The translations under genes were made by a program, and so were the position numbers. 64,000 nucleotides of DNA from Chlorogloeopsis fritschii PCC 6912 (GTDB lineage: Bacteria; Cyanobacteriota; Cyanobacteriia; Cyanobacteriales; Nostocaceae), in assembly GCF_000317285.1 (NCBI RefSeq), contig NZ_AJLN01000040.1, positions 62,001-126,000 of the forward strand, given 5' to 3'. Below are positions 1 to 8,578 of this stretch, one piece after another (position 1 is the first letter of the stretch; each line of letters starts with the position of its first letter). Under the pieces are notes generated by a model, which saw nothing but the letters and a program-made list of their open reading frames with translations, did not search any database and was not told the origin of the DNA.

Positions 1-468
1 AGCAACAAATGAAAGAAACACCTTCTTCCCTCATACCCGTTCCCTGTGTTTCTTGAGAGCGATCGCGCTTATGTTGCCAGAGAATGCTGAAAGTACGCGA
101 TCGCTTTTCTAAAAGTTATTGATTTGACTTAAGTGCGATCGGCTATTTTTTTAGCTTTTATAAGTTTCTTAGATATATAACTATAGAGTTTAGCGCTTAT
201 ATAAAATACAATTATCCTAATTTTAAAGCAGTTATTAAATAGTAGAAAATCTATCTGTGGACTGGATTATAGAGGCATTACATTGCACAATTAAGTGTAT
301 TTTACTCAAATAAAAACAACTAGCACTAAATTTAAGAGCTACCTAATAAATAGTCACGATTTTTGCTCAAATTTTCAATTTATTGCCCGCTCATTCTCTT
401 TGTGCCTTTGACCACTTGTATGTTTAGATGTAAAAGTTTATTCTCAGTGGCTATAGGACGAACTCTTG
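1..468. other. AT-rich intergenic region, no gene seen
   Basis: No convincing reading frame is present in these 468 bases. The first 120 bases contain HIP1-like GCGATCGC/GCGATCGG cores. The rest is AT-rich and should carry the promoter of the CAP protein that starts at 469. A short frame opening at 363 overlaps the CAP gene in another frame and has no coding character. Confidence 0.6.
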
Positions 469-1005
469 ATGAATCAAAAAACCATTTTCAGTATTGCTTT
501 AGGAGCCTGTGCCTTAAGCAGTGCAACAATGGCCATTTATACACCCAGCCAAGCTTATACCAAGAAGCACTTAGCGCCTTCTAATTCACAAAGTCATAGC
601 TTTCAGATCGCACAAACTCTCAGCACCAGTGCAATAGAACAGTCAGTTCACGAGAAAATTAATGCTCACCGTGCTACCAAGGGGCTATCAGCTTTGACTC
701 GTAACTCTTCTATTGACAGTCAGGCTAGAACTCACAGTCGGAACATGGCTAATGGTAGTGTCCCATTTGGACATCAAGGATTTTCTGATCGAGTCAAAAA
801 TACTGGTCTTTCATACAGCGCAGCAGCAGAAAATGTTGCTTACAATTGTGGATATAGCGATCCTGCTACACAAGCTGTAAAAGGCTGGCTAAATAGTTCA
901 GGGCATCGCCGCAATATCGAGGGTAATTACAAGCTTACCGGTATTGGTGTTGCTGCCACCAGCGACGGCAAATGTTTTTACTTCACGCAGATTTTTATGC
1001 GATAG
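469..1005 (+). CDS. Secreted CAP (SCP/PR-1-like) domain protein
   Basis: A protein of 178 residues. The N-terminus is a hydrophobic signal-like stretch (IFSIALGACALSSATMAIYT), so export is likely. The CAP domain fills roughly residues 60-178: HEKINAHRATKGLSALTRN, then GHQGFSDRV, SAAAENVAYNCG, GWLNSSGHRRNI and a closing FTQIFMR. The histidine and glutamate of GHQGF and AENVA and the SGHR motif are the usual CAP cavity residues. A TTG at 466 could add one residue, but the ATG at 469 is preferred. Bacterial CAP proteins act outside the cytoplasm and their biochemical role is mostly unknown. It appears to stand alone. Confidence 0.9.
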   Translation: MNQKTIFSIALGACALSSATMAIYTPSQAYTKKHLAPSNSQSHSFQIAQTLSTSAIEQSVHEKINAHRATKGLSALTRNSSIDSQARTHSRNMANGSVPFGHQGFSDRVKNTGLSYSAAAENVAYNCGYSDPATQAVKGWLNSSGHRRNIEGNYKLTGIGVAATSDGKCFYFTQIFMR

Positions 1006-1074
1006 CGATAGGCGCTCTTGCTCTATTTTCTGAGTAATAACGCCGTGTCCGTAACTTTTTTATCAACACTGCAT

Positions 1075-1092
1075 GGGGGCAATCTAGCCCCC
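1075..1092. terminator. Terminator-like hairpin after the CAP gene
   Basis: A perfect six-pair GC stem, GGGGGC-AATCTA-GCCCCC, lies 70 bases after the CAP stop. It is followed by an AT-rich tract (TATACTATATT) rather than a clean U-run, so termination is likely but not certain. Confidence 0.45.
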
Positions 1093-1320
1093 TATACTAT
1101 ATTCACATTACAGCTATTAACGGAACATCAAGTGCGTACAGAAGAGGACACGGAGATGCGGTGACACGGGGAAATTTTAATGAGGTTCTTGCTCCAAGTC
1201 TTGTTGTTCTAATTTCCTCCTTCTGCCTTATTTTCAACCCAAACACCCATGTGATTAAATCACACAACAAATGATGAAAATACCTCTTGTTCCCTGTTAA
1301 GAGTTCCCTAAATCTACACC

Positions 1321-1512
1321 ATGACTACTGTCACCATTCACTTAGTTGTTGGCATCGAGGAATTTACCTTAATAGTGTTTTATACTAAGGATGACGAATG
1401 GCAGTTTCGAGTCTTGAGCGGTGGCGGTGCAGTGTTTGGGGAGCGCAAGCTTTATTATTCTGCCCACGCAGCTGAAAAAGCAGGAAGAGAGTGGATTGCC
1501 AAGGGAAATTGA
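1321..1512 (+). CDS. Small hypothetical protein, 63 residues
   Basis: An acidic/basic mixed small protein with no signal peptide or membrane segment. It begins with alternating hydrophobic residues (TVTIHLVVGIEEFTLIVFY, beta-strand-like), continues with KDDEWQFRVLSGGG and ends in a helix-like HAAEKAGREWIAKGN. I do not recognise a family. It sits alone between the CAP gene and glpK on the same strand. Codon use resembles the neighbours, which favours a real gene, but no clear ribosome-binding site precedes the ATG. Confidence 0.5.
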   Translation: MTTVTIHLVVGIEEFTLIVFYTKDDEWQFRVLSGGGAVFGERKLYYSAHAAEKAGREWIAKGN

Positions 1513-1659
1513 TTAAAACTGCCGATATTAACTTCCGTTGGTGATTGGTATAAAATAGCGATCGCTACTGTAGTAAGTAGGTGGACATAATTAAACGTAA
1601 AATACTTATCACCAGAAAGTCAGATAGGATAAGCTTCTGCCTTCTACTTAACAACAGCT

Positions 1660-3180
1660 ATGCAAGAAATTGGCACTAACACTCCATCATTAGGATACAT
1701 TCTCGCACTGGATTTGGGTACTACAGGCAACCGCGCTTTTGTGTTTAATGCCCTTGGCAAAATAGTTGGGCAAGCATACAAAGAACTAACACAGTATTAT
1801 CCTCAGCCTGGATGGGTAGAACATGACGCCTGGCAAATCTGGCAGGATACTTGCTGGGTAATGCAAACGGCAATTGAGAATGCCCAAATTACTCTCAGTG
1901 AAATAGCTGCAATTGGGCTAACTGTACAGCGAGAAACCTGTTTAATTTGGGATAAAACCACCGGACAACCACTGCATCGAGCAATTGTTTGGCAAGATCG
2001 CCGCACTGCTCCTCTATGTCAACAATTGCAGCAACAGGGATATGCTGAGGAGATTTACAATCGCACTGGTTTAGTTATTGATGCCTATTTTTCTGCTACA
2101 AAACTCAAATGGCTGTTAGATAACGTCGTAGGTGTTGAACTAAACAATGTCTTGGCAGGTACAATTGATACTTGGATACTGTGGAAATTAACAGGCGGAA
2201 AAGTACATACCACCGATCACAGTAACGCCAGCCGCACGATGTTGATGAATTTAGCTACCTGTGAATGGGATGAAACTCTTCTAAACTTAATTAAAATTCC
2301 CGCTCATATCCTACCCCAGATTCAACCTAGTCTAGGAAAATTTGGTGTTACCGATGCGACTGTAGTAGGTGCAGAAATTCCTATTACTGCTATCTTAGGC
2401 GATCAACAAGCAGCTTTATTTGGACATGGTTGCGATCGCCCCGGTTTGATGAAATGCACTTATGGCACAGGTAGCTTTTTGGTGGCTCACACTGGCTCAA
2501 ATATAGTCCGTTCTCAACATCAACTGATTTCCACAGTGGCATGGACGCAAGTTAATCATAGTAGTAACTTAGACGTAGGCTATGCCTTAGAAGGCAGTAT
2601 GTTTACTAGTGGAGCTTGCATCCAATGGTTGCGGGATGGCATCAAAATAATTAAAACAGCTGCCGAAACAGAAGCGATCGCCACTCAAGTTGCAGATAAT
2701 GGTGGTGTATATTTTGTACCTGCGTTTAGCGGACTAGGCGCACCCCATTGGGATATGACTGCCAGGGGAGCATTTTTGGGAATTACCGCAGCAGTGCAAC
2801 CCCAGCATTTAGTCAGAGCTGTCTTAGAAGCGATCGCCTACCAAGTTAAAGAAGTAGTGCAAGCAATAGATGCATCTTCTCGCACTCCAATGCAACGATT
2901 AATCGTGGATGGTGGTGCGTGTGACAACAATTTTCTGATGCAGTTCCAAGCAGACGTATTGGGTATTCCTGTAGAACGCCCGGTAATGCGCGATATAACT
3001 GTGCAAGGTATAGCGTTTGCAGCAGGATTAGCGGCTGAATTTTGGCATAGTTATGAGGCACTAGTGCAACAGCGGCAAATTGATCGTGTATTTGAACCTG
3101 GCGTGGGTAGAGAATATGCAATAGCTAACTTTGCTACCTGGCAAAAAGCGGTAGAACGGGCTAAACATTGGGTGGAATAA
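1660..3180 (+). CDS. glpK: Glycerol kinase
   Basis: Phosphorylates glycerol to sn-glycerol 3-phosphate in the cytoplasm. The 506 residues match the usual length of about 500. FGGY-family features run in order: the N-terminal phosphate loop LALDLGTTGNRAFVF (about residues 15-29), the glycerol-binding region GLTVQRETCLIWDKTTG (about 87-103), CTYGTGSFLVAHTG (about 268-281), and the C-terminal ATP-binding IVDGGACDNNFLMQFQADVLG segment (about 418-438). No glpF or glpD is adjacent, so it looks monocistronic. The family assignment is firm; the substrate is inferred from overall similarity to GlpK rather than to xylulokinases. Confidence 0.94.
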   Translation: MQEIGTNTPSLGYILALDLGTTGNRAFVFNALGKIVGQAYKELTQYYPQPGWVEHDAWQIWQDTCWVMQTAIENAQITLSEIAAIGLTVQRETCLIWDKTTGQPLHRAIVWQDRRTAPLCQQLQQQGYAEEIYNRTGLVIDAYFSATKLKWLLDNVVGVELNNVLAGTIDTWILWKLTGGKVHTTDHSNASRTMLMNLATCEWDETLLNLIKIPAHILPQIQPSLGKFGVTDATVVGAEIPITAILGDQQAALFGHGCDRPGLMKCTYGTGSFLVAHTGSNIVRSQHQLISTVAWTQVNHSSNLDVGYALEGSMFTSGACIQWLRDGIKIIKTAAETEAIATQVADNGGVYFVPAFSGLGAPHWDMTARGAFLGITAAVQPQHLVRAVLEAIAYQVKEVVQAIDASSRTPMQRLIVDGGACDNNFLMQFQADVLGIPVERPVMRDITVQGIAFAAGLAAEFWHSYEALVQQRQIDRVFEPGVGREYAIANFATWQKAVERAKHWVE

Positions 3181-3264
3181 AAGTGGGGATAGGCGATCGC
3201 TTTCCCATGATTGTGCGATCGTGAGAAAATTTATTTTATTTATGATGCGATTTTATCTCCCAAA

Positions 3265-3416
3265 AACAACAACACCCAAGCTCTTAGTAGCTTAAATATT
3301 CCCTCTCCTTTGTGATGCTATCTAGGCTTGCTGATTAATAATTAATAACCAGCCACATTGCCTCTTGATACTACTAATATGAGGAAATATAAGCGTTTGT
3401 CTTGGGTGTTGCTGTT
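3265..3416. other. Long inverted repeat, possible structured RNA
   Basis: In the 474-base gap between glpK and the convergent glycosyltransferase gene, AACAACAACACCCAAG (3265-3280) is complementary to CTTGGGTGTTGCTGTT (3401-3416) at 15 of 16 positions. Inside it a second arm TTAGTAG (3284-3290) pairs with CTACTAA (3371-3377). Together they define a rod-like structure of about 150 nt. There is no U-run, so it is not a simple terminator. It could be a small RNA or a decayed mobile element. The rest of the gap shows no coding potential. Confidence 0.35.
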
Positions 3417-3654
3417 AGTTGACAAGACAGATGCTTCAACAGCGTTTTTACCTCTTAACTAAATTGAACCATTGAACTTTTGGAATCGAGGCTGTTTTAT
3501 CTGCCAAGGAAGCTTATTAGCTTCTACTCTTAGATTATCACCAATAATTATGTACGGTATTTTTTGAAACTAAACTTTACTTTTGTTTTGTTTGCTTCAT
3601 AAGAATATAAACACTTCTTAATACTCCTAGTGCCAATTATATTAGCACTGCTGC

Positions 3655-4653
3655 TCACATTTTTAGATATTTCTTTTTCGCTTTTTTGAATATTGTCTGT
3701 ATATGTAATTTTGCCAGACGCATTCTTGTCAAATTTTTGATATTAGAAGAAAAGTGAGCTTTGTGGTCAAAGAAAGCGTTTAGCTCATCCAAAATTACTT
3801 GTAAACGCTTAGTAAGATTTTCAGTGCGATATTCTGCAAAAAAATCTGGATGCAACGCTGGTAGATTGACAGATGTTAGCGCTTTCAGAATTCTTTGAAC
3901 ATCGTACTCTTTTGAATATCCAGCAATTTTATAGCAATTAAATCCAGGATCTAAATAATCAGACAACCCACCATTGACACTAGAGAAAACCTGACAACCA
4001 CAAGCAAGAGCTTCCATCGGCTGCAAACCAAATCCTTCGCTTACACCTTGTTGCGCCCAATATTCAGCAGAGTCATATAAGTAAATCTTGGTGCGATTGA
4101 ATAACCCAACTAAATCTTCTACATAGGAATCAACAACAAATACTCGACACTGCTGCTGCAAAGCTGGAATTAATTCCTGCATTAAATATTCAGAAGATTT
4201 TCTCGCTTGGACTAAAACATCAATATCTCGTTCCAAATTTAAATTTTGAAATTCCTCAGATATTTGATTGGGCAAATAATAAATTAGAGAGTTGGGAGAG
4301 TTCTGTCCCCAATACCCCATTGTATTTCGGCTAACAGTAATAATTGGAATACTTGCAGGAAGTTTAAATCCATAGCCTGTACTGTGGGCATGGTAAACAA
4401 CATTGTATTGCTTGAGTTTTGCTGCAAGTCGAGCTACATCAAATCCCCAGCTAACCACAAAAATAGCATCATTTAAATTTTGTGCTTGAAGTATGTCATC
4501 TAGAAAAAGCTTGCCTCCTTCCCGTTGACGGTAAGTTACAATTTCAGCACTACAAATTTTTTTAGCAAGATTTAGTGTTTTTAATTCTGCCCAAAGACCT
4601 CCACAAGCAAACTTGCCATCTGTCCCAGGAAGTAAAAAGTACAGTTTTCTCAT
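3655..4653 (-). CDS. GT-B fold glycosyltransferase (family 4-like)
   Basis: A 332-residue protein with the layout of a retaining GT-B glycosyltransferase. The N-terminal half carries a Rossmann-like start (LYFLLPGTDGKFACGGLWAE). The C-terminal half carries the family 4 signature EGFGLQPMEALACGCQVFSS with the nucleotide-sugar-binding glutamates, followed by GGLSDYLDPG. Donor and acceptor cannot be told from sequence. No transmembrane segment is evident. It is isolated, with wecB far away at 57.9 kb, so cell-surface glycan synthesis is only a general inference. Confidence 0.8.
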   Translation of the reverse strand: MRKLYFLLPGTDGKFACGGLWAELKTLNLAKKICSAEIVTYRQREGGKLFLDDILQAQNLNDAIFVVSWGFDVARLAAKLKQYNVVYHAHSTGYGFKLPASIPIITVSRNTMGYWGQNSPNSLIYYLPNQISEEFQNLNLERDIDVLVQARKSSEYLMQELIPALQQQCRVFVVDSYVEDLVGLFNRTKIYLYDSAEYWAQQGVSEGFGLQPMEALACGCQVFSSVNGGLSDYLDPGFNCYKIAGYSKEYDVQRILKALTSVNLPALHPDFFAEYRTENLTKRLQVILDELNAFFDHKAHFSSNIKNLTRMRLAKLHIQTIFKKAKKKYLKM

Positions 4654-4683
4654 TACGCAATTTTCCTAAATGCAAGGGATAAG

Positions 4684-4760
4684 GGACAGGGTGCTGGGGA
4701 TTGGGGATTGGGATTTTTCATTCCTAGTCCCTAGCCCCTAATTCCTATTCCCTATTCCCG
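4684..4760. repeat. Short tandem repeats (GGGGATT / CCTAGCC types)
   Basis: Degenerate heptamer-like repeats (GGGGATTGGGGATTGGG, then CCTAGTCCCTAGCCCC and CCTATTCCCTATTCCC). They are the same kind of short tandem repeat found in most intergenic gaps of this window and run into the 3' end of the DUF6391 gene. Confidence 0.6.
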
Positions 4761-5405
4761 CCAGCCCACTTTCACGAAATGGGCTTCACGTCCCCACATA
4801 TCTCGTGTAGGTGTGATGTTTTCTACTTCTACATTAAAGGGAATAGCTGTTGTTAAATAGCGCTGTGCCAAAGCACCCATATTAGGAGCTAATTCTGCTG
4901 CGGTTGTGGCTGCCAACCCCAAACCTATAAGTTGTTCAATTGGTCCTCGCGGTAGCAACAGATGCGTACCTACTGCAAGTCCGGCTGTTAGCAACATTGC
5001 CACTGATAAATTTGTACCACAACGGGGATGTACAGCTAAATGCCATTCTCCATTAGTAAGGCGATTGAGGGCAAGGTTGACTGCACGCCGTAAATCGCTG
5101 ATATTTACCTGACCATAAAGATAAAATCCCCGTTCTGTAGATAAACCGCTCAATAGTGCGTTGTCTATCTGAAAATTGCTAGGGGTTCTTTGAAGGAAAT
5201 TGGTTGTTTTTGATTCACTTAAAACCCATACAGTAGCATGTTCTAAAGCATGAACTTGCCGCAGCATGAGAATTTCTTTCAAGCCTGGAATAAAAGATAA
5301 TAGCCTCAGTAACTCAGCATCTAACGTAGGTTGAGGTGCTGTCAAATCAAAATTAAAAAAATCAAAGGTAAACCCGCCAGTTTCGGCAGAAGCAGAAATA
5401 TTCAT
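4752..5405 (-). CDS. DUF6391 domain protein
   Basis: A 217-residue protein matching what I know as the cyanobacterial DUF6391 family. The conserved core begins at FIPGLKEILMLRQVHALEHATVWVLSE (about residues 38-64). It continues through RGFYLYGQV, HPRCGTNLSVAMLLTAGLAVG (about 127-147, probably one membrane-associated helix) and a second hydrophobic helix around GLGLAATTAAELAPNMGALAQ. The HALEHA and HPRCGTN motifs with their histidines and cysteine are the most conserved-looking parts. Function is unknown. It is followed on the same strand, upstream, by the pedR-like gene but separated by 319 bases. Confidence 0.75.
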   Translation of the reverse strand: MNISASAETGGFTFDFFNFDLTAPQPTLDAELLRLLSFIPGLKEILMLRQVHALEHATVWVLSESKTTNFLQRTPSNFQIDNALLSGLSTERGFYLYGQVNISDLRRAVNLALNRLTNGEWHLAVHPRCGTNLSVAMLLTAGLAVGTHLLLPRGPIEQLIGLGLAATTAAELAPNMGALAQRYLTTAIPFNVEVENITPTRDMWGREAHFVKVGWRE

Positions 5406-5499
5406 AGGAAAACTGCTCCTAATGCTGATGGAGCAATATGGTTTTTTTCAAATGTACCTTTTCAACTTGGAGATTGTTGCTAATTTTTGTTGACTAGCC

Positions 5500-5640
5500 T
5501 AAAAATAGGGGCTAGGGGCTAGGAGCTAGGGACTAGGGCAAGGGGCATAGGGCATAGGAAAAATACAATTCCCAATGCCCGATCCCCGTTCGCGTAGCGT
5601 CTCCGTCAGGAGAATCCCCAATCCCCAATACTCTGTTACG
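5500..5640. repeat. Intergenic short repeats
   Basis: TAGGGGC/TAGGAGC-type tandem repeats (5507-5560) are followed by a copy of a dispersed cyanobacterial element containing GTTCGCGTAGCGTCTCCG TCAGGAGAA and by further GGGGATT-type units in reverse orientation. No gene is seen in the 319-base gap. Confidence 0.55.
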
Positions 5641-5724
5641 CTTGACTTTGAACAGGTTCACACTGAACACGAGGCGTGAGGAGGGGAACAAAAGACAACC
5701 TATCAAAATTTGCTTAACAGCATA

Positions 5725-6003
5725 CTAGTAATTTGTTGATTCTCCATTTTGATTGGGCAGAGAACAGCAGTTGACATCATCTAAGCAAACTTTGCCCCAG
5801 TGCAACGCCCAGCGAACAAGAGCTACTCGATTATCTGTCCCGGTTTTGGTGAGAATGTTGCTGATATGATTATCAACTGTACGTTTGCTAATTTCAAGTT
5901 TACCTGCAATCTCTTGGTTAGTTAAGCCAGCGGCCACCAAGTCAATTATTTGCAGTTCTCTGTCTGACAGACTAACAGGGGTCTGAGACTCGCCACCAGC
6001 CAT
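5725..6003 (-). CDS. pedR: PedR-like LuxR-type transcriptional regulator
   Basis: A 92-residue stand-alone LuxR/GerE helix-turn-helix protein: SLSDRELQIIDLVAAGLTNQ then EIAGKLEISKRTVDNHISNIL (about residues 11-51). There is no receiver or ligand domain. Length and layout match cyanobacterial PedR (Synechocystis Ssl0564), a regulator whose Cys80 responds to thioredoxin and photosynthetic electron flow. Here cysteines sit at 73, 79 and 80, so a cysteine occupies the equivalent position. The name rests on this similarity and no target is shown here. The divergent fructokinase gene, 349 bases away, is a possible target by position only. Confidence 0.8.
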   Translation of the reverse strand: MAGGESQTPVSLSDRELQIIDLVAAGLTNQEIAGKLEISKRTVDNHISNILTKTGTDNRVALVRWALHWGKVCLDDVNCCSLPNQNGESTNY

Positions 6004-6352
6004 GCGTTATTTTCTCCTCCTTGGTATATGTACTTAATGCTCTCTCTCATTCTAGAAGATTCTTTAGCTGGTAGGCATTTCCAGTATAATTAAAAGTGCT
6101 TTATGTTAATACTTTACTGCTTAACTTAAGATTGGCAGCAATACCCGATCGCGCTACAATGATTTTTTTAGTTTTGTGTAGAATTAATAGAAAATTTTAC
6201 TGGTCTAAAAAGCATTATGCGCAAGCATTTTCAGCTATTTTAATTAGCAAAAAATGCTGTTGAATTGTATGAATGACTGCCGAAAAAAATAGAAAGTATT
6301 GTAGATTTTATACTGGATAATTCCTCTTCCAACATCGAAAATCAAAAATCAG
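6004..6352. other. Divergent promoter region, pedR-like / fructokinase
   Basis: This 349-base AT-rich gap separates two divergently read genes and must hold both promoters. A purine-rich GAGGAGAAAA (minus strand, just before 6003) is a plausible ribosome-binding site for the pedR-like gene. No strong palindrome or RNA structure is visible. Confidence 0.4.
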
Positions 6353-7336
6353 ATGAGTAATCCCCGTGTTTTGTGCCTGGGTGAAATTTTGTTTGATTGT
6401 TTGGCCGATCAATTAGGGCGATCGCTCTCAACAGTCGAGTCTTGGACTCCCTACCCAGGGGGAGCACCAGCTAATGTAGCCTGTGCTTTGGTAAAGCTGG
6501 GGATACCAGCAGGATTTATCGGATGTGTGGGTGAAGACGAGCCTGGTAATGAACTGGTAGAGCTATTGCAAAAAATAGGTGTAGATACGACTGGTGTACA
6601 ACGACATCCTACGGCACCAACGCGGCAGGTTTATGTTGTACGCTCTTTAGAAGGCGATCGCACCTTTGCCGGATTTGGACATTATAACACCACAGAATTT
6701 GCTGACACCCGCCTACAAGCAGAACGATTACCAATCCAGCTATTTGAAGCAGCAGATTTTTTAGTTTTGGGCACTCTGGAATTAGCCTATCCAGAAAGCG
6801 GGCAAGCAGTTAAGCGTGCCTTAGAATTAGCAGAAGAATATAACCTCAAAGTTTTGTTAGATGTCAATTGGCGTCCTGTATTTTGGACTGATCCTGAGAT
6901 TGCACCGCAAACTATTCGGGAATTATTCCAAAAAGTCGATTTTCTCAAACTCTCACTAGAAGAAGCTGAATGGCTGTTTGACACCAGTAAGCCCAGAGAA
7001 ATTCTCAGTCGCCTCGACTCAGTTGAAGGAGTAGTAGTAACGAATGGGGAAAAGGGTTGTAGCTACTCTTTTGAAGAACACGACGGTGAGTTACCAGCCT
7101 TTGATGTTTCTGTTGTTGATACCACTGGGGCAGGAGATAGCTTTGTTGCTGGGTTTATCCATCAGTTGTTAACTCATGGAATTAAAAGCTTGAGCGATCC
7201 ACAAACAGCAAAACAAGTAGTCACCTATGCTAGTGCTGTGGGGGCGCTGACGACGATGAAACCAGGAGCGATCGCTTCTCAACCAACAGCAGCGGAAGTG
7301 GAAGCTTTTTTGTTGAATGTGGGTGTAAAGGGGTAG
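6353..7336 (+). CDS. Fructokinase-like PfkB family sugar kinase
   Basis: A 327-residue ribokinase/PfkB-family kinase. It shows the N-terminal substrate motif GGAPANVACALVKLG (about residues 38-52), the GCVGEDEPGNEL turn, and the C-terminal signature DTTGAGDSFVAGF (about 254-266) with the catalytic aspartate in GAGD. The N-terminal LCLGEILFDCLAD and overall length fit fructokinases, which make fructose 6-phosphate from free fructose after sucrose cleavage. Assignment to fructose rather than another ketose or adenosine is inferred. It is monocistronic and convergent with the next gene (15-base gap). Confidence 0.88.
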   Translation: MSNPRVLCLGEILFDCLADQLGRSLSTVESWTPYPGGAPANVACALVKLGIPAGFIGCVGEDEPGNELVELLQKIGVDTTGVQRHPTAPTRQVYVVRSLEGDRTFAGFGHYNTTEFADTRLQAERLPIQLFEAADFLVLGTLELAYPESGQAVKRALELAEEYNLKVLLDVNWRPVFWTDPEIAPQTIRELFQKVDFLKLSLEEAEWLFDTSKPREILSRLDSVEGVVVTNGEKGCSYSFEEHDGELPAFDVSVVDTTGAGDSFVAGFIHQLLTHGIKSLSDPQTAKQVVTYASAVGALTTMKPGAIASQPTAAEVEAFLLNVGVKG

Positions 7337-7351
7337 CTCTGTAAAGGTTGA

Positions 7352-8350
7352 TTATGGGTTTGTGCGTCGGTTTACCCAGTGTACTGCCTCAATTGCAGAC
7401 GCGATCCGCAGCGGCACCCAGTAAACGCGCACTTCCCCAGTGGTGGAATTTGTCGCCTTCAGAAACTGCATGGGCTGAACATTAACTCGCTGCCTGATAA
7501 TACGTAACAAACTGTATTCTTCCCAAGAGTCTATTTCAACTGTGTTGACTTTTTCCAATAGGCGTACCCACTCGCTATCATCCATTGGCTTGCGCGTGCG
7601 CTCCAGTTTAATTCGTCCGTGATCTGCGTATAGGCTATACCCATCCGCAAACGCGATCGCGGGTGCATTGTCGGCGTGAAGGTGATTGTCGCTATCAATA
7701 CTTATTTTGGTTGGATGGTTGGAGATAATCGCGATATTCTCAAAAAAGAAAGTCCAGCCGCAATTCCTGACAAAATCTTCTAAAATCGCTACTTTGTCTT
7801 GAAATTGGTGGTAGTTTAAAATGTGGACGCAAAAGTCAAAATAACTACACCCTGCAATTAAACTTTCGGGCTTCCGGCACGAGGAGAATATATCTTTAAT
7901 CGTGTTGCGAGCTTGTTTGCCAAGGTGCTGGCAAAAAATATCTTGCCACTGGTACTCTAACTGACGTTTTAGTAAAGAGGCATACTCATTTGCAAGATGG
8001 TTTTCAAACAAGGAATTCAAATTGGTTTGTAGAGCAATGGGTAGTCGTGCAAGCAACTGCGATTGCAAATTACTGTAGATTCTACTCCAATCCGAATTTA
8101 TGATGACATCGCCCAGCATTGTATAGGAACCGAGTTGGAGTAAATTCCAGATATACTCGAACGCGGCGTTAGGGCTATCAACGATAAGTATTTCGGGTTC
8201 GCTGAGTTCGAGAACAGTATATATTGCTCGAACTGCATCAATGGCGTGTTGTTGGCTCAATTGCTCGGTAGATAAGCCGAGATGTTGCCATTTTTCTCGA
8301 TAACGGGATATCAATGCGTGTTGTTCTGGTGTTAGGCGATCGGCGAACAT
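7352..8350 (-). CDS. Uncharacterised protein, DUF6745-like
   Basis: A soluble 332-residue protein. The start region (RLTPEQHALISRYREKWQHLGLSTEQL) and the C-terminal RVNVQPMQFLKATNSTTGEV RVYWVPL segment with a late AVHWVNRRT resemble what I recall as the DUF6745 family seen in cyanobacteria and actinobacteria. The middle contains IIISNHPTKISIDSDN and the phrase PAIAFADGYSLYADHGR. There is no signal peptide, membrane helix or catalytic motif I can name. It is convergent with the fructokinase gene and reads alone. The function is unknown and the family call is from memory. Confidence 0.65.
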   Translation of the reverse strand: MFADRLTPEQHALISRYREKWQHLGLSTEQLSQQHAIDAVRAIYTVLELSEPEILIVDSPNAAFEYIWNLLQLGSYTMLGDVIINSDWSRIYSNLQSQLLARLPIALQTNLNSLFENHLANEYASLLKRQLEYQWQDIFCQHLGKQARNTIKDIFSSCRKPESLIAGCSYFDFCVHILNYHQFQDKVAILEDFVRNCGWTFFFENIAIISNHPTKISIDSDNHLHADNAPAIAFADGYSLYADHGRIKLERTRKPMDDSEWVRLLEKVNTVEIDSWEEYSLLRIIRQRVNVQPMQFLKATNSTTGEVRVYWVPLRIASAIEAVHWVNRRTNP

Positions 8351-8578
8351 AGCAATGATGCGATACAGTAGCTATTTTGTATTAAACCAGACTGTAGGGC
8401 TTGCTCTGTATTAACAAAGCGCGATCGCTGTTCGATGTCCTTTATTGGAAGGAAATTATTACTCTACGAGTATTTTACGGGAGTGGTGGGTGTTTTAGTG
8501 GCGAGAAAACTACTCAAAATCTTGGAGATGACGAACAAAATCAGCAAATCTGATTTTGCATCTTTAAGCTATTGTTGC

